A stretch of 64,000 nt of DNA, from assembly GCF_022347565.1 (NCBI RefSeq), contig NZ_JAKRGH010000001.1, positions 434,001-498,000 of the forward strand. The letters are read 5' to 3'. Of the stretch, positions 9,021 to 18,037 are shown in pieces. The position numbers and the translations under genes are program-made. The first letter of the stretch is position 1; each line of letters starts with the position of its first letter. A model generated the notes under the pieces. The model did no database searches. It worked only from the letters and a program-made list of their open reading frames with translations, and was not told the origin of the DNA. The DNA comes from Vibrio sp. Of7-15 (lineage in GTDB: Bacteria > Pseudomonadota > Gammaproteobacteria > Enterobacterales > Vibrionaceae).

Positions 9021-10838
9021 GTGAGCAATGTACGATTAAGTCAGATCAATATTTTCCCTATCAAATCCACTAAAGGTATTCATTTATCTTCGGCTTGGGT
9101 TGAATCTGAAGGGCTGAGTTTTGATCGCCGTTTTATGATTGCCCTTAAAGACGGCACCATGGTAACCGCACGAAAGTTTCCTCAACTTGTAAAAGTGGTA
9201 ACGAGTCTGCAACCTGATGGCATCAGTCTCAGTTACCCAGACATGTCGACACTTCGCCTAAAATACTCGGCATTTTCAATGGAACCGTTCAGCTCTCATG
9301 TGTGGTCTGATGAATTTAAAGCTGGGCGCACTGTCGCAAAAGCGGACGCTTGGTTGAGTCATATACTTGGTCAGCCTGCGGTTTTGTTGTATTTGGGGGA
9401 TTCTTCGCCTCGTTTTTCTGCAAAAGCTGAACAGCCTGTGAGTTTTGCTGATGGTTTCCCTCTACTTGTGATTTCGAAAGCGTCATTAATAGAATTGAAT
9501 CAGCGTTCAACGTCGATTCATCATATGGATCAATTCCGTACGAATTTGGTGGTTGAAGAGTGTGATGCATTTGAAGAAGACAGTTGGAAAAGAATTAAAA
9601 TCGGAGAGGTAGAGTTTGAAGCCCGTGGAGGTTGTAGCCGATGTGTATTAACAACGGTAGATGCAACAACGGGTGAACTTAATGAACGTCAAGAACCACT
9701 CACGACATTAAGTAAGTTTCGCGCTGATAAGAAAGGCAAAGTGTACTTTGGCCAAAACTTGGTGGCTCTGAATGAAGGGGTGATCAAAGAAGGCGATGAA
9801 ATTGAAGTGTTAGAATCACAGCCAGCAGCCTCTTACCCTGATAGTGGTGATAAACCTTTGGTATTGACGTGTGTTGAACGTGAAGATTTAGCGAAAGATT
9901 TTAGTACATTTTGGCTTGAGCCAACCAAAGGCATAGAACTACCAAGTTACCAGCCTGGGCAACATTTACCGATTCAAATTGAGATAAATGGGGAGTATGT
10001 GGCTCGCCGTTATACATTATCGTCTAGTCCAAGTCGTCCTGGGCGTTATGCCATTTCGGTGAAAAGAGTCGAGGATGGCCGTATATCTAATTGGTTACAC
10101 GATAACTTCCATGTTGGTGACAGTATGGTTGCTCAAACTCCAGATGGCGCTTTTCATTTAGGAGAAACAACCGATAAGTTAGTGCTTTTATCTGGTGGTA
10201 GTGGTGTTACTCCTATGCTGTCTATGCTTCGTTATCTTGCTGATCATAATGAAATTAAAGATGTGGTGTTTTACCATCAGTGCCGAACGAAAGCGGATAT
10301 CCCAGCTTTAGCTGAGCTAAAAACATTGGCTGATAAGCACAGTGGTTTGACGGTTCATATTGCCTTAACGGGTGAGAATGAAGTGTGGACTGGGCTGACT
10401 GGACGTTTGAGTGCTGACCATTTAACCCATATTACTGATTTGCCGGATCGTCAGGTATTTGTGTGTGGCCCTGAGGCCTTTATGGACAGCAGTAAGCAGC
10501 TTTTACTCTCTCATGGGGTTTCTGAGCAGCATTATCATCAAGAAACCTTCGGCCCAATAAGTGGTAAGAAAACCGAGGAAAAAGAGCTCACCATCAGCAT
10601 TAATGGTTACTTATTCCAAGGTAATAACCAGCAAACTCTATTAGAACAGGCAGAAAATGCAGGGGTTGCTTTACCTTATAGTTGTCGTTCAGGTTTCTGT
10701 GGTGCTTGCAAAATGGAAGTGGAATCCGGTGAGGTGGATCAGCCTGATGTGCCAGCTTTACTGCCAGGGGAACGGGAGCAGGGAACAATACTCGCCTGTT
10801 GTTGCCGCCCACAAAGTGATGTTGAGTTAGTCAATTAG
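9021..10838 (+). CDS. MOSC domain fused to ferredoxin-reductase and 2Fe-2S domains
   Basis: A 605-aa three-part redox protein. Residues 1-260 hold the MOSC N-terminal beta barrel and MOSC domain (YcbX-like, molybdenum-cofactor sulfurase family). Residues 275-510 are a ferredoxin-NADP-reductase-like flavin and nucleotide module (RRYTLSSSP for FAD, GGSGVTPMLSML for nucleotide). Residues 525-605 are a plant-type 2Fe-2S ferredoxin with the CX4CX2C motif SCRSGFCGACK and a late ACCC. In E. coli YcbX the MOSC and ferredoxin domains exist without the reductase, so here the electron path from NAD(P)H is built in. The start is a GTG with AAGGA upstream. A role in reducing N-hydroxylated substrates or as an Hcp-type reductase is inference. 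Confidence 0.85.
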   Translation: MSNVRLSQINIFPIKSTKGIHLSSAWVESEGLSFDRRFMIALKDGTMVTARKFPQLVKVVTSLQPDGISLSYPDMSTLRLKYSAFSMEPFSSHVWSDEFKAGRTVAKADAWLSHILGQPAVLLYLGDSSPRFSAKAEQPVSFADGFPLLVISKASLIELNQRSTSIHHMDQFRTNLVVEECDAFEEDSWKRIKIGEVEFEARGGCSRCVLTTVDATTGELNERQEPLTTLSKFRADKKGKVYFGQNLVALNEGVIKEGDEIEVLESQPAASYPDSGDKPLVLTCVEREDLAKDFSTFWLEPTKGIELPSYQPGQHLPIQIEINGEYVARRYTLSSSPSRPGRYAISVKRVEDGRISNWLHDNFHVGDSMVAQTPDGAFHLGETTDKLVLLSGGSGVTPMLSMLRYLADHNEIKDVVFYHQCRTKADIPALAELKTLADKHSGLTVHIALTGENEVWTGLTGRLSADHLTHITDLPDRQVFVCGPEAFMDSSKQLLLSHGVSEQHYHQETFGPISGKKTEEKELTISINGYLFQGNNQQTLLEQAENAGVALPYSCRSGFCGACKMEVESGEVDQPDVPALLPGEREQGTILACCCRPQSDVELVN

Positions 10839-10850
10839 GTTTCTGTTTGT

Positions 10851-10883
10851 AGAGGTATAGAGTTGTTCTATGCCTCTTTTTTT
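10851..10883 (+). terminator. Intrinsic terminator of the MOSC-fusion gene
   Basis: The stem AGAGGTATAGA/TCTATGCCTCT (one wobble) with a 5-base loop is followed by at least seven T, 13 bases past the stop codon. Confidence 0.9.
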
Positions 10884-11136
10884 ATTGTATTTTTGCACTA
10901 CCATAACAATTCGAATGTTTTTTATACAGTTGAGTGTTTAATTGTTGCAGAAGTTAAGAAAGTTACACTAATTTTTATTAGGTAGATTACAATTATATTT
11001 AACTGAAAATATTATACTTTTTTATGTTCAACTTGTTGCCTTTAAAATAACCGTACTTAGCACCGTATTAAAGTGTTAAAATTAATAACAATAGACATGA
11101 AACTGCGCTCCTGTATAGCGCTTTTGGAGCGAGATA

Positions 11137-12144
11137 ATGACAATTCCAGTACTAATATGTGATGACTCCGCCTTAGCAAGAAAGCAGATGGCAAGGGCAA
11201 TTCCTACCTCACTAAATGCAGAAGTCACTTTTGCTGTTCATGGCTTAGATGCTTTAGAAAAGTTAAATGAACAAGACTTTAAATTAATGTTTCTTGATCT
11301 AACCATGCCAGAGCTCGATGGTTATGGCACCCTTGAAGCCATTCGAGATCAGGGTATTGATATTAACGTTATTGTTGTTTCTGGTGATATTCAGCCAAAA
11401 GCACAGGAAAGAGTACTTGGGCTTGGTGCTAAAGCGTTTTTGAAAAAGCCAGTGGACAAAACGTTATTACTTGAAACATTAAAATCGCTGTCTTTGAATA
11501 AATCAGACGATGACGATTTTACGACAATTCAACGTATTGTAACCCCGAAACTTCGTCGTCGAGACATTTACCTTGAAGTTGCAAACGTGGCTATTGGTCG
11601 TGCTGCTGACTCACTCGCACGTCATTTTGATGTATTTGTGCACCTTCCATTACCTAATGTGAACTTATTCGAGCTAAGTGAACTTCACATGACATTGAAG
11701 CATCTAGCCAGTAACAGCCAAATGTCGGGAGTGTGTCAGGGATTCAGTGGCGAAGGCATTGCTGGTGAAGCACTTGTATTATTGAGTGATTCGAGTGTGA
11801 GCGATTTGGTGTCTTTAATGCGTTACCCAGATGATGCCGACTCTGATCAAGAGTTAGAGTTGCTGATGGACGTATCTAACATTCTGGTGGGTTCTTTCTT
11901 AAAAGGGCTAGGGGAGCAAGCAGAGGTTCGGTTCTTCCAAAGTCACCCTGTGCTGCTTGGCCAACATATTCCGATTGAATCTATTATTGACTCTACATCG
12001 GGATCATTTTCTCGCACTATGTCTTTTGAAGTCAGTTATAGTATTGATCAGACTGATATTAAATGTGATCTCTTATTTATGTTTGTTGATGAGTCATTAC
12101 CGTTATTGGATAACAAACTTTCATACTTGATGGATGAGGAGTAA
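11137..12144 (+). CDS. Response regulator with CheC/CheX-like phosphatase domain
   Basis: A 335-aa protein. The receiver domain spans residues 1-120, with acidic residues D9/D10, phosphoacceptor D54 (FLDLTMPELDG) and K104. The second half, about 145-330, resembles the CheC/CheX/FliY family, which dephosphorylates CheY-P. The segment ELLMDVSNILVGSFL matches the helix with the conserved E and N residues of that family, though only one such helix is clear. There is no DNA-binding domain. It overlaps in operon with the PAS protein 4 bases downstream. I infer a CheY-P-sink or self-regulated phosphatase in chemotaxis-like signalling. Confidence 0.82.
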   Translation: MTIPVLICDDSALARKQMARAIPTSLNAEVTFAVHGLDALEKLNEQDFKLMFLDLTMPELDGYGTLEAIRDQGIDINVIVVSGDIQPKAQERVLGLGAKAFLKKPVDKTLLLETLKSLSLNKSDDDDFTTIQRIVTPKLRRRDIYLEVANVAIGRAADSLARHFDVFVHLPLPNVNLFELSELHMTLKHLASNSQMSGVCQGFSGEGIAGEALVLLSDSSVSDLVSLMRYPDDADSDQELELLMDVSNILVGSFLKGLGEQAEVRFFQSHPVLLGQHIPIESIIDSTSGSFSRTMSFEVSYSIDQTDIKCDLLFMFVDESLPLLDNKLSYLMDEE

Positions 12145-12148
12145 CCGT

Positions 12149-12586
12149 ATGGCCAGTATGCCAGCAGAATTTGAGCAGTTTCACTGGATGATTGACATGG
12201 TACAAAATGTCGATGTTGGTCTGATTGTATTGGATAAGGATTTCACGATTCATGTCTGGAACGGTTTTATGACTCATCACAGCGGTATTCAACCACATGA
12301 TGCCATGGGTAAAACCTTATTTGAGGTGTTTCCTGAAATTCCGGAACAGTGGTTTAGAGCAAAAACGAAACCTGTGTATGAATTAGGGTGCCGTAGTTTC
12401 TTAATTTGGCGTCAGCGCCCCTATTTATTTCATTGTCGTAACGTAAGACCAATTACTCAGCAGGTTCAGTATATGTACCAAAACGTGACCATGAACCCAA
12501 TGCGTACGCCTACGGGGGAAATTAAAAGCATGTTTTTGGCTGTGGAAGATGCTACAGCAGAAGCCATAGCAGAAGGGGTAAAATAA
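12149..12586 (+). CDS. Stand-alone PAS-domain protein
   Basis: A 145-aa protein consisting almost entirely of one PAS domain (about residues 10-135): NVDVGLIVLDKDFTIHVWN then GKTLFEVFPE. The start at 12149 is preferred over an in-frame ATG at 12134 because GAGGAG sits 8 bases upstream of it and the 12134 codon lies inside the preceding gene. With no output domain, it probably passes its signal to the receiver/CheC-like protein in the same operon or to a separate kinase. Confidence 0.8.
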   Translation: MASMPAEFEQFHWMIDMVQNVDVGLIVLDKDFTIHVWNGFMTHHSGIQPHDAMGKTLFEVFPEIPEQWFRAKTKPVYELGCRSFLIWRQRPYLFHCRNVRPITQQVQYMYQNVTMNPMRTPTGEIKSMFLAVEDATAEAIAEGVK

Positions 12587-12599
12587 CTGATTCAGTAAT

Positions 12600-12631
12600 A
12601 GTGAACCTCGCAGTGGTGAGGTTCACTTTTG
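12600..12631 (+). terminator. Intrinsic terminator of the receiver/PAS operon
   Basis: The perfect 9-bp stem GTGAACCTC/GAGGTTCAC is followed by four T. It lies between convergent genes and may serve both. Confidence 0.8.
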
Positions 12632-12645
12632 CTTCTTTCTTGTCC

Positions 12646-13506
12646 TTATTTTACTTGCCAATAACCTTCATTCTCTGTGGCTAAGTTTTGGTGTAAGTAG
12701 TCCACTATTTCAATGACCGATGCTTTAAGGGCTGCTGGTGGGTTAAACAGTAATAATCCGCTACCAATAAGACGATCGTCTTCTTTGGCATCACGTAAGC
12801 GCAGTTCCGCTTTTATCGGTTTTGGTAATTGGTTGTTATTAACAGCATCAGAACAGCGTTGCAAAATTAATGTACTTTTATCTTCGGTATAGAGCGGGTA
12901 CCAAATTAGAGCTGAAACATTCTTTGTGTGCTCCCAAGCTGCAATAAGCGCTTCAATCACGTCACTGTATTCGTCATCTTTCTCATAGGGTGGGTCAATG
13001 ACGATGAGATTGTGATCGTGGTGGTTTGACACTGCTGATACTAAATTCTTTAAACCGTCGCCAGTAAAAATGTTTAGGTCACTTTTGATATGCAGATCGG
13101 AGCGGATTTGTTCAATGTTCGTTTGTAGCAATTCAGCTTCTTGCTTTTGAATATCAGCAAAGTAAAAACTGTCTTCAGAGCGGCCTTGCTGAAAGCCAAT
13201 GGCAGCGGAACCAGGGTAGAGCCTTAGTTCATCACTCGGGTTAAAAGCAGAGAGAGTGGTGGTGAATGAATGGAAAGAGGCAGGCAATTGGTCTTTGTTT
13301 TTCCAAAGGTATCCGACACCTTCGCTAAACTCGGCAGCATGAGAAGATGGGGCCGTATTCAGATCATAGCAACCAGTGCCAGCATGCGTATCTATAATGT
13401 TGAGCTTAGTATGCTTTTGGGAAAGTAATTGAATGAGCAACGCTAAAACAGGATGTTTGAGAGCATCACCATGATCGCCAACATGACACTGGTGTCGATA
13501 ATCCAT
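12646..13506 (-). CDS. rlmJ: RlmJ-family rRNA adenine-N6 methyltransferase
   Basis: A 286-aa SAM-dependent methyltransferase of the RlmJ family, which in E. coli makes m6A2030 in 23S rRNA. The N-terminal MDYRHQCHVGDHGDALKH signature, the SAM site DTHAGTGCYDL and the catalytic VIDPPYEK motif are all present. The sequence differs noticeably from E. coli RlmJ at the start, so it could be a second family member rather than the main orthologue. It is monocistronic. Confidence 0.8.
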   Translation of the reverse strand: MDYRHQCHVGDHGDALKHPVLALLIQLLSQKHTKLNIIDTHAGTGCYDLNTAPSSHAAEFSEGVGYLWKNKDQLPASFHSFTTTLSAFNPSDELRLYPGSAAIGFQQGRSEDSFYFADIQKQEAELLQTNIEQIRSDLHIKSDLNIFTGDGLKNLVSAVSNHHDHNLIVIDPPYEKDDEYSDVIEALIAAWEHTKNVSALIWYPLYTEDKSTLILQRCSDAVNNNQLPKPIKAELRLRDAKEDDRLIGSGLLLFNPPAALKASVIEIVDYLHQNLATENEGYWQVK

Positions 13507-13631
13507 ACTAGTTTCCTTCTTCGTATTTAGGTCTTATTTAACCATACCCGAACATATCCAGTATTTCATTGTAGGATGACCAATATTTTATGCATTTTGG
13601 TTCACTATAAGTTAATAGCTCGAATTTTAAG

Positions 13632-13660
13632 CAAAAAAAAGAGGCTCAGTGGCCTCTTTT
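13632..13660 (-). terminator. Intrinsic terminator of the DUF496 gene
   Basis: On the minus strand the stem AAAGAGGC/GCCTCTTT is followed by a long T-run (eight A on the plus strand), 17 bases past the stop codon. Confidence 0.88.
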
Positions 13661-13676
13661 GGTATTCGTAAACGTA

Positions 13677-13997
13677 TTATTTTTTCGTTACACCATGCTC
13701 TTCTTTATCAGCAGCAGTTAGCTCGCGGATCTTACGGCTGATGTCGCGACGAGATTTTGAAATCTCAGCGCTCTTGATGATGTGATCATCAACACGATCT
13801 TCGTAGTCAGATTTCATGTTTTTGATGATAGCGACAATCTCATCGTGAGACATTTCTGACTTGATGTAGTCAATTAGGTTATCAAGCAGATCAACACGTT
13901 TTTGGTTATCACGAATTTTCTTTTCGTTATCTTGTAGCTCACGCTTCAGTTTGTTCTTGCGGCGTGCTTGGTTAACAATCTCAAATACATTGTTCAT
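13677..13997 (-). CDS. DUF496 (YeeX-like) coiled-coil protein
   Basis: A 106-aa, highly charged, predominantly alpha-helical protein of the DUF496 family (E. coli YeeX). The signature segments [28 protein letters not shown] and [12 protein letters not shown] are present. I place the start at the ATG at 13997, where the family normally begins ([10 protein letters not shown]), rather than at the in-frame TTG five codons upstream. The biochemical role is unknown. Confidence 0.85.
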   Translation of the reverse strand: MNNVFEIVNQARRKNKLKRELQDNEKKIRDNQKRVDLLDNLIDYIKSEMSHDEIVAIIKNMKSDYEDRVDDHIIKSAEISKSRRDISRKIRELTAADKEEHGVTKK

Positions 13998-14152
13998 GTT
14001 CTTAACATCCAATTTAGTAATAAAATTAACTAGTTTCTTCCCGAATTAAAACACAACAAACTTGTTCAGAACAGAGTTAAGATCAATAGTTACGTGGATT
14101 TACATGATTTTTCTTAAAAAAAGCCAATAGTATGAATGAAATTTTATAACAA

Positions 14153-15064
14153 TTATGCTGGTTCCGCTTTCAATAAGTGATGACTGGCACCTCGGAGCAT
14201 AGCATTCACCAATTCTGTTGCTTCAAACTTTGTTAATGCTTCATGAGCACCAACTTGATGTGCTTGGTCGACACTGATTTCACTCGATAGTGATGTATGC
14301 AAAATAACGTATGCACTGTTAATGCTTGAATCATTTTGAACTTCAAAGGCTAACTCGTAGCCATCTAGCCCTGGCATTTCAATATCACTAACTACAATAT
14401 CAATGGCATTGCTAGTACCAGCGGCATTTCTCATTAAGCTCAGTGCGTCAGCGCCATTTGTACTGATTTGATACGGGATATTAATGCTATCCAGCGCACC
14501 AGCTAACTGGCGGCGTGCAACCGTTGAATCGTCCACCAGCAGAATGTTGAGGGGCTTAAGACGTTCCCGCTCTACATCCGTTAAAATAGGGAACAGCTTA
14601 TCTGTTGGTTGCGGGTAAATCTTCGAAAGTAGAAGTTCGACATCCAACATTTGAATGAGCTGATCATCGACTCTTGTGACACCAGTAACAAAAGCATTGC
14701 GGCCAACGGTGTTTGGCGGCGGCTCAATTTCATGCCAATTACATTCAGTAATACGGTCAATTTTGCGTACCAGAAAACCCACGATAGTACGTAGGCAATC
14801 CGTCACAATAATAAAGCAGTCTTGAAGTTCTTCTTTACAAATAGGGCGAAAACCAATCGCTGACGCCATATCTATAATAGGAATGGTCATATCACGTATG
14901 GTAGCCGTACCGACGACATTAGGGTGCGAATAGGGGATATCTGTTAGCGGAAGGTAAGGAACGATCTCCCTGACTTTCAACGTCCCGATAGCGAAGCGCT
15001 GAGATAGTGATAAATTAAACAGTAGCATGCCCTGTGATTGGTTGGCTTTGCTTTTCATTTGCAT
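14153..15064 (-). CDS. cheV: CheV-type chemotaxis coupling protein (CheW-receiver)
   Basis: A 303-aa protein with a CheW domain at residues 8-160 and a receiver domain at about 170-295. It couples chemoreceptors to CheA and is tuned by phosphorylation. The CheW part shows FAIGTLKVREIVPYLPLT and the Arg-rich VGFLVRKIDRI. The receiver has the acidic pair in LLVDDS, the phosphoacceptor in VVSDIEMPGLDGYEL and an ALTKFEATEL lysine. It is monocistronic. Vibrios usually carry several CheV paralogues. Confidence 0.9.
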   Translation of the reverse strand: MQMKSKANQSQGMLLFNLSLSQRFAIGTLKVREIVPYLPLTDIPYSHPNVVGTATIRDMTIPIIDMASAIGFRPICKEELQDCFIIVTDCLRTIVGFLVRKIDRITECNWHEIEPPPNTVGRNAFVTGVTRVDDQLIQMLDVELLLSKIYPQPTDKLFPILTDVERERLKPLNILLVDDSTVARRQLAGALDSINIPYQISTNGADALSLMRNAAGTSNAIDIVVSDIEMPGLDGYELAFEVQNDSSINSAYVILHTSLSSEISVDQAHQVGAHEALTKFEATELVNAMLRGASHHLLKAEPA

Positions 15065-15325
15065 TTTTCCCTTATGGTTTTACCCATAGCGTTGGTGAGG
15101 CAGGCGAGTATTTTAACTTTTTATAAGGTTTATAAAAGTAAAATCATGCTTTGGGTATAAAGAAATTAGTCTCTTTTTGTAACTTTATAAAATGGTATAT
15201 TTATTGTGAATGTATTGTTATTAATAACATTGATGAGGTTGCTTATTGTTCTTACATGACTGCAAATTTGAACTAGATCATTTATAATCGCGCCAGAACA
15301 ATACAGCAGTACAGTAAGAGGATTT

Positions 15326-15607
15326 ATGGCAAGAACCGCAGCCGCACTTCATATTTTGGTCAAACATGAAGAAAAAGCAAAAGACATTCTGCAACAATTA
15401 AAAAAAGGCGCAAAATTCCAGACGTTGGCGAAAAAGCATTCTACTTGTCCATCAGGAAAACGTGGCGGAGATCTTGGCGAGTTTCGAAAGGGGGCTATGG
15501 TTCCTGCGTTTGATAAAGCCGTATTTACAGGTAAAGTGCTAGAGCCAATTGGCCCTGTTAAAACAAAGTTTGGCTACCACATAATCAAGGTTCTTTATCG
15601 CACGTAA
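15326..15607 (+). CDS. ppiC: Parvulin peptidyl-prolyl isomerase PpiC
   Basis: A minimal 93-aa single-domain parvulin that catalyses cis-trans isomerisation of prolyl bonds. It starts [15 protein letters not shown] and has [26 protein letters not shown] and the closing FGYHIIKV, all diagnostic. There is no signal peptide, so it is cytoplasmic, as for E. coli PpiC. AGAGGA precedes the ATG. Confidence 0.95.
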   Translation: MARTAAALHILVKHEEKAKDILQQLKKGAKFQTLAKKHSTCPSGKRGGDLGEFRKGAMVPAFDKAVFTGKVLEPIGPVKTKFGYHIIKVLYRT

Positions 15608-15681
15608 ATCCTTAACATTATCTAGGTAAGTGATATAGCGGTTTGCGCGCTTTGGAAGACTATTAATTTAAGGATATCCCG

Positions 15682-16515
15682 ATGAAACAGTATTACTTTG
15701 GGGACTGGAGCGAGGCTGATGGAAAAGAAAAGCTGCATGAACTCATTGGTGCTTTGGATCATAGTGATTATGAAATAGTAAAAAAGTTGGGTGATGTTCT
15801 TTTTGATAGCTACCTAGACGTAACGGCAGCGTTACCGACTGAATACATCAAAAAGTATGCAGAGCTTATGGGGGATGATCTTTCATCGGTGCAGTTTGAT
15901 ACCTGTATGCCAGAATTGGTGGGGCATCAATCTCCTGATGATATGGCTAAAGCTTGTTTAAGGTGCATCGAGCTAGGGATGTTATTCGAGTACGCTGATT
16001 ACTTTCTTGCAATATTGATTTGTAATACAGATAAGTTTGAAAATGAGTATGTAGATACTCCCTTTAAGCTATTGCGTAACAAAGAGATGATGTCGGTGAC
16101 GGAGTACTTCACCATCTTATGTAAAGCTGGTGAATCACTTGAGATTGATGATGATTATGTAGATTACCTTGAAGGTGTGTTGCAAGATACAGATATTAAG
16201 CTTGAAGAATTAAACGATGAAGCATTTGGTCAAGCGTTATATTTATGTCTGACTTGTTACTTTATCAAGCCAAGTTTATTCAAGTTACTTGTCTCTAAAG
16301 CCAATGGACGAAAAGTGTCCGACTCAATTTCTTTAAGTCGAATTTTTGTCTGTTTTAATGCTTATGATGATTATATTGACTATCATGAAGAGATCTTCCA
16401 GCAAGCGTTTATCGAATTAAAACACAGCGATATCGTTATTAATATTGCAGAAGTAATTGAATGCTTAGAAGAAGAGGGATATTCAACCTTAGCTAAAATA
16501 TTATTAGATGCTTAA
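15682..16515 (+). CDS. Hypothetical acidic protein, unknown
   Basis: A 277-aa soluble acidic protein I do not recognise. It begins MKQYYFGDWSEADGKEKLHE and is rich in Asp, Glu, Leu and Tyr, with probable alpha-helical repeats. There is no signal peptide or membrane segment. It follows ppiC by 74 bases, with AAGGA before the ATG, and ends before a bidirectional terminator. It might be co-transcribed with ppiC. Confidence 0.7.
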   Translation: MKQYYFGDWSEADGKEKLHELIGALDHSDYEIVKKLGDVLFDSYLDVTAALPTEYIKKYAELMGDDLSSVQFDTCMPELVGHQSPDDMAKACLRCIELGMLFEYADYFLAILICNTDKFENEYVDTPFKLLRNKEMMSVTEYFTILCKAGESLEIDDDYVDYLEGVLQDTDIKLEELNDEAFGQALYLCLTCYFIKPSLFKLLVSKANGRKVSDSISLSRIFVCFNAYDDYIDYHEEIFQQAFIELKHSDIVINIAEVIECLEEEGYSTLAKILLDA

Positions 16516-16562
16516 TTTGTATTATCTTAGCTAGGGTGATTCTAAACTGTCAATAAATAACA

Positions 16563-16593
16563 AAAAACCGATCATCATGATCGGTTTTTATTT
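16563..16593. terminator. Bidirectional terminator between convergent genes
   Basis: The perfect 11-bp stem AAAACCGATCA/TGATCGGTTTT with a 3-base loop has A-rich and T-rich flanks. It serves the 277-aa gene and gsk. Confidence 0.9.
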
Positions 16594-16615
16594 TTCTTAT
16601 TTTGAGGAAACGAGA

Positions 16616-17920
16616 TTAGCGCTCCCAGTAGGCTTCTTCTAAGCTGTCTTCACGATCTGGCAGTGCTCTTGATAAACGTGGAGAATGTTGAGTCAGCACT
16701 TCATAGCTTACTCGGTTCGAGTAACGACAAATCTGAGAGAACGATGAGTATGATAGGTAGCTATACTCATGCTTACTTGAATTCGGTACATTCTCTTTGT
16801 GGTAACGGTTGGCAGACATGTCATGCAAAAGTGCAGAAAGAGCCCCGTCACCTGCGCCATTGGTATTTTTAATTACACGCGGGCCACCCATGTACGGGGA
16901 AATGTGCGAGTACACTTTTAGTGGGTTCTTACACTGGCTTTTTTGCATTGGGCGACTGAATTCATACTTGTTAAATTCAGGAATGTTACCTGGAAGTAGC
17001 GGCAATGTCGTTTCACGTTTCGCTTCTTCATCGGTGTAACCAGCCATGTATAAACCAATTGGCCCAGCGGTACATAGCACTAAATCAACCCAGTCTAGCG
17101 CTTTATGAGCAGCAAGAAGTGGATCTTTCTCGCCTGTTAGCGCTTCACCTTCTTCTTCGTTCATAGCAACAACAGTTACATGTTCTTTTAAGAACGCTTG
17201 CCACCATTCTGCTTTGTCTTCGATAACGTATTTGGTGCCAAGAGTTAAAACAACTGGTACATCGTATTTCTTTGCATAGCCGATGGCTGCCATTACGGCA
17301 TCCGGCATTGGATCGCCTTTTTTACCACGCACCAAGTAGGATGAGATCACAAGAGCAGAAGCTTGTTTGAAACTTTTTTCTGGTACGCTTTGTGGTGAAA
17401 GTTGGTTCATCTGACCTTCGTTAATGGCGAAAGTACGTTCACCATCTTCAGAGATCAGTGTGTAACAACGACCAATAGGACCATTCACTGGTTGTAAGTA
17501 GTCTAAATCCATACGGCTAGAAGTGTTACACAGGTAGCGGTACGCATAAGAACCAATTTTTAGATCTTTACTCATTACACCCAGCAAGATGGATTTACTG
17601 TCTGCCAATACAGAGTAGTTATGCAGGGTGTTACCAATCGTATCTCCTGGATACTCGTGTTGGATTAAGTCTCTTTCTTTTAGTTCTTCGTACAAAGCTT
17701 CCGCTTTATGTTCTTCGAGAACCAAAGAGTGGCCTTTACTAAGTTCATGTCTTTCTAGAAAGTCATCATCAACACGAGCTTCAATATCAACAATCGTTTG
17801 GCCTACACCAATAAGGTGCGAGCGCGTTAATTTTGGTTCTTGTTTGATTTGGCTGACTAGCGGATCGCGAGCATGAACAGGAAAGTAGTGCTTAGACTTA
17901 CGTTGACCAGGAAATTTCAT
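16616..17920 (-). CDS. gsk: Inosine-guanosine kinase
   Basis: A 434-aa ribokinase-fold (PfkB family) enzyme that phosphorylates inosine and guanosine to IMP and GMP in purine salvage. It is near full-length collinear with E. coli Gsk: it begins MKFPGQRKSKHYFPV and contains DTIGNTLHNYSVLAD, YAYRYLCNTSSR and GPIGRCYTLI. The catalytic NTNGAGDGALSALLHD carries the GAGD motif, and the end is EDSLEEAYWER. It is monocistronic. GMP reductase, the next step in guanine salvage, lies nearby at 19483. Confidence 0.97.
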   Translation of the reverse strand: MKFPGQRKSKHYFPVHARDPLVSQIKQEPKLTRSHLIGVGQTIVDIEARVDDDFLERHELSKGHSLVLEEHKAEALYEELKERDLIQHEYPGDTIGNTLHNYSVLADSKSILLGVMSKDLKIGSYAYRYLCNTSSRMDLDYLQPVNGPIGRCYTLISEDGERTFAINEGQMNQLSPQSVPEKSFKQASALVISSYLVRGKKGDPMPDAVMAAIGYAKKYDVPVVLTLGTKYVIEDKAEWWQAFLKEHVTVVAMNEEEGEALTGEKDPLLAAHKALDWVDLVLCTAGPIGLYMAGYTDEEAKRETTLPLLPGNIPEFNKYEFSRPMQKSQCKNPLKVYSHISPYMGGPRVIKNTNGAGDGALSALLHDMSANRYHKENVPNSSKHEYSYLSYSSFSQICRYSNRVSYEVLTQHSPRLSRALPDREDSLEEAYWER

Positions 17921-18037
17921 CGATTGAGCTAATTAGTTGTATTGGGAATTTTCGTCGATTCTATCACAAAAAAATAAGAAAACTGTCATTTAAACGACAA
18001 ATTACGACAACAAAAAGTGCAGTTGCTTGATTTGTCA

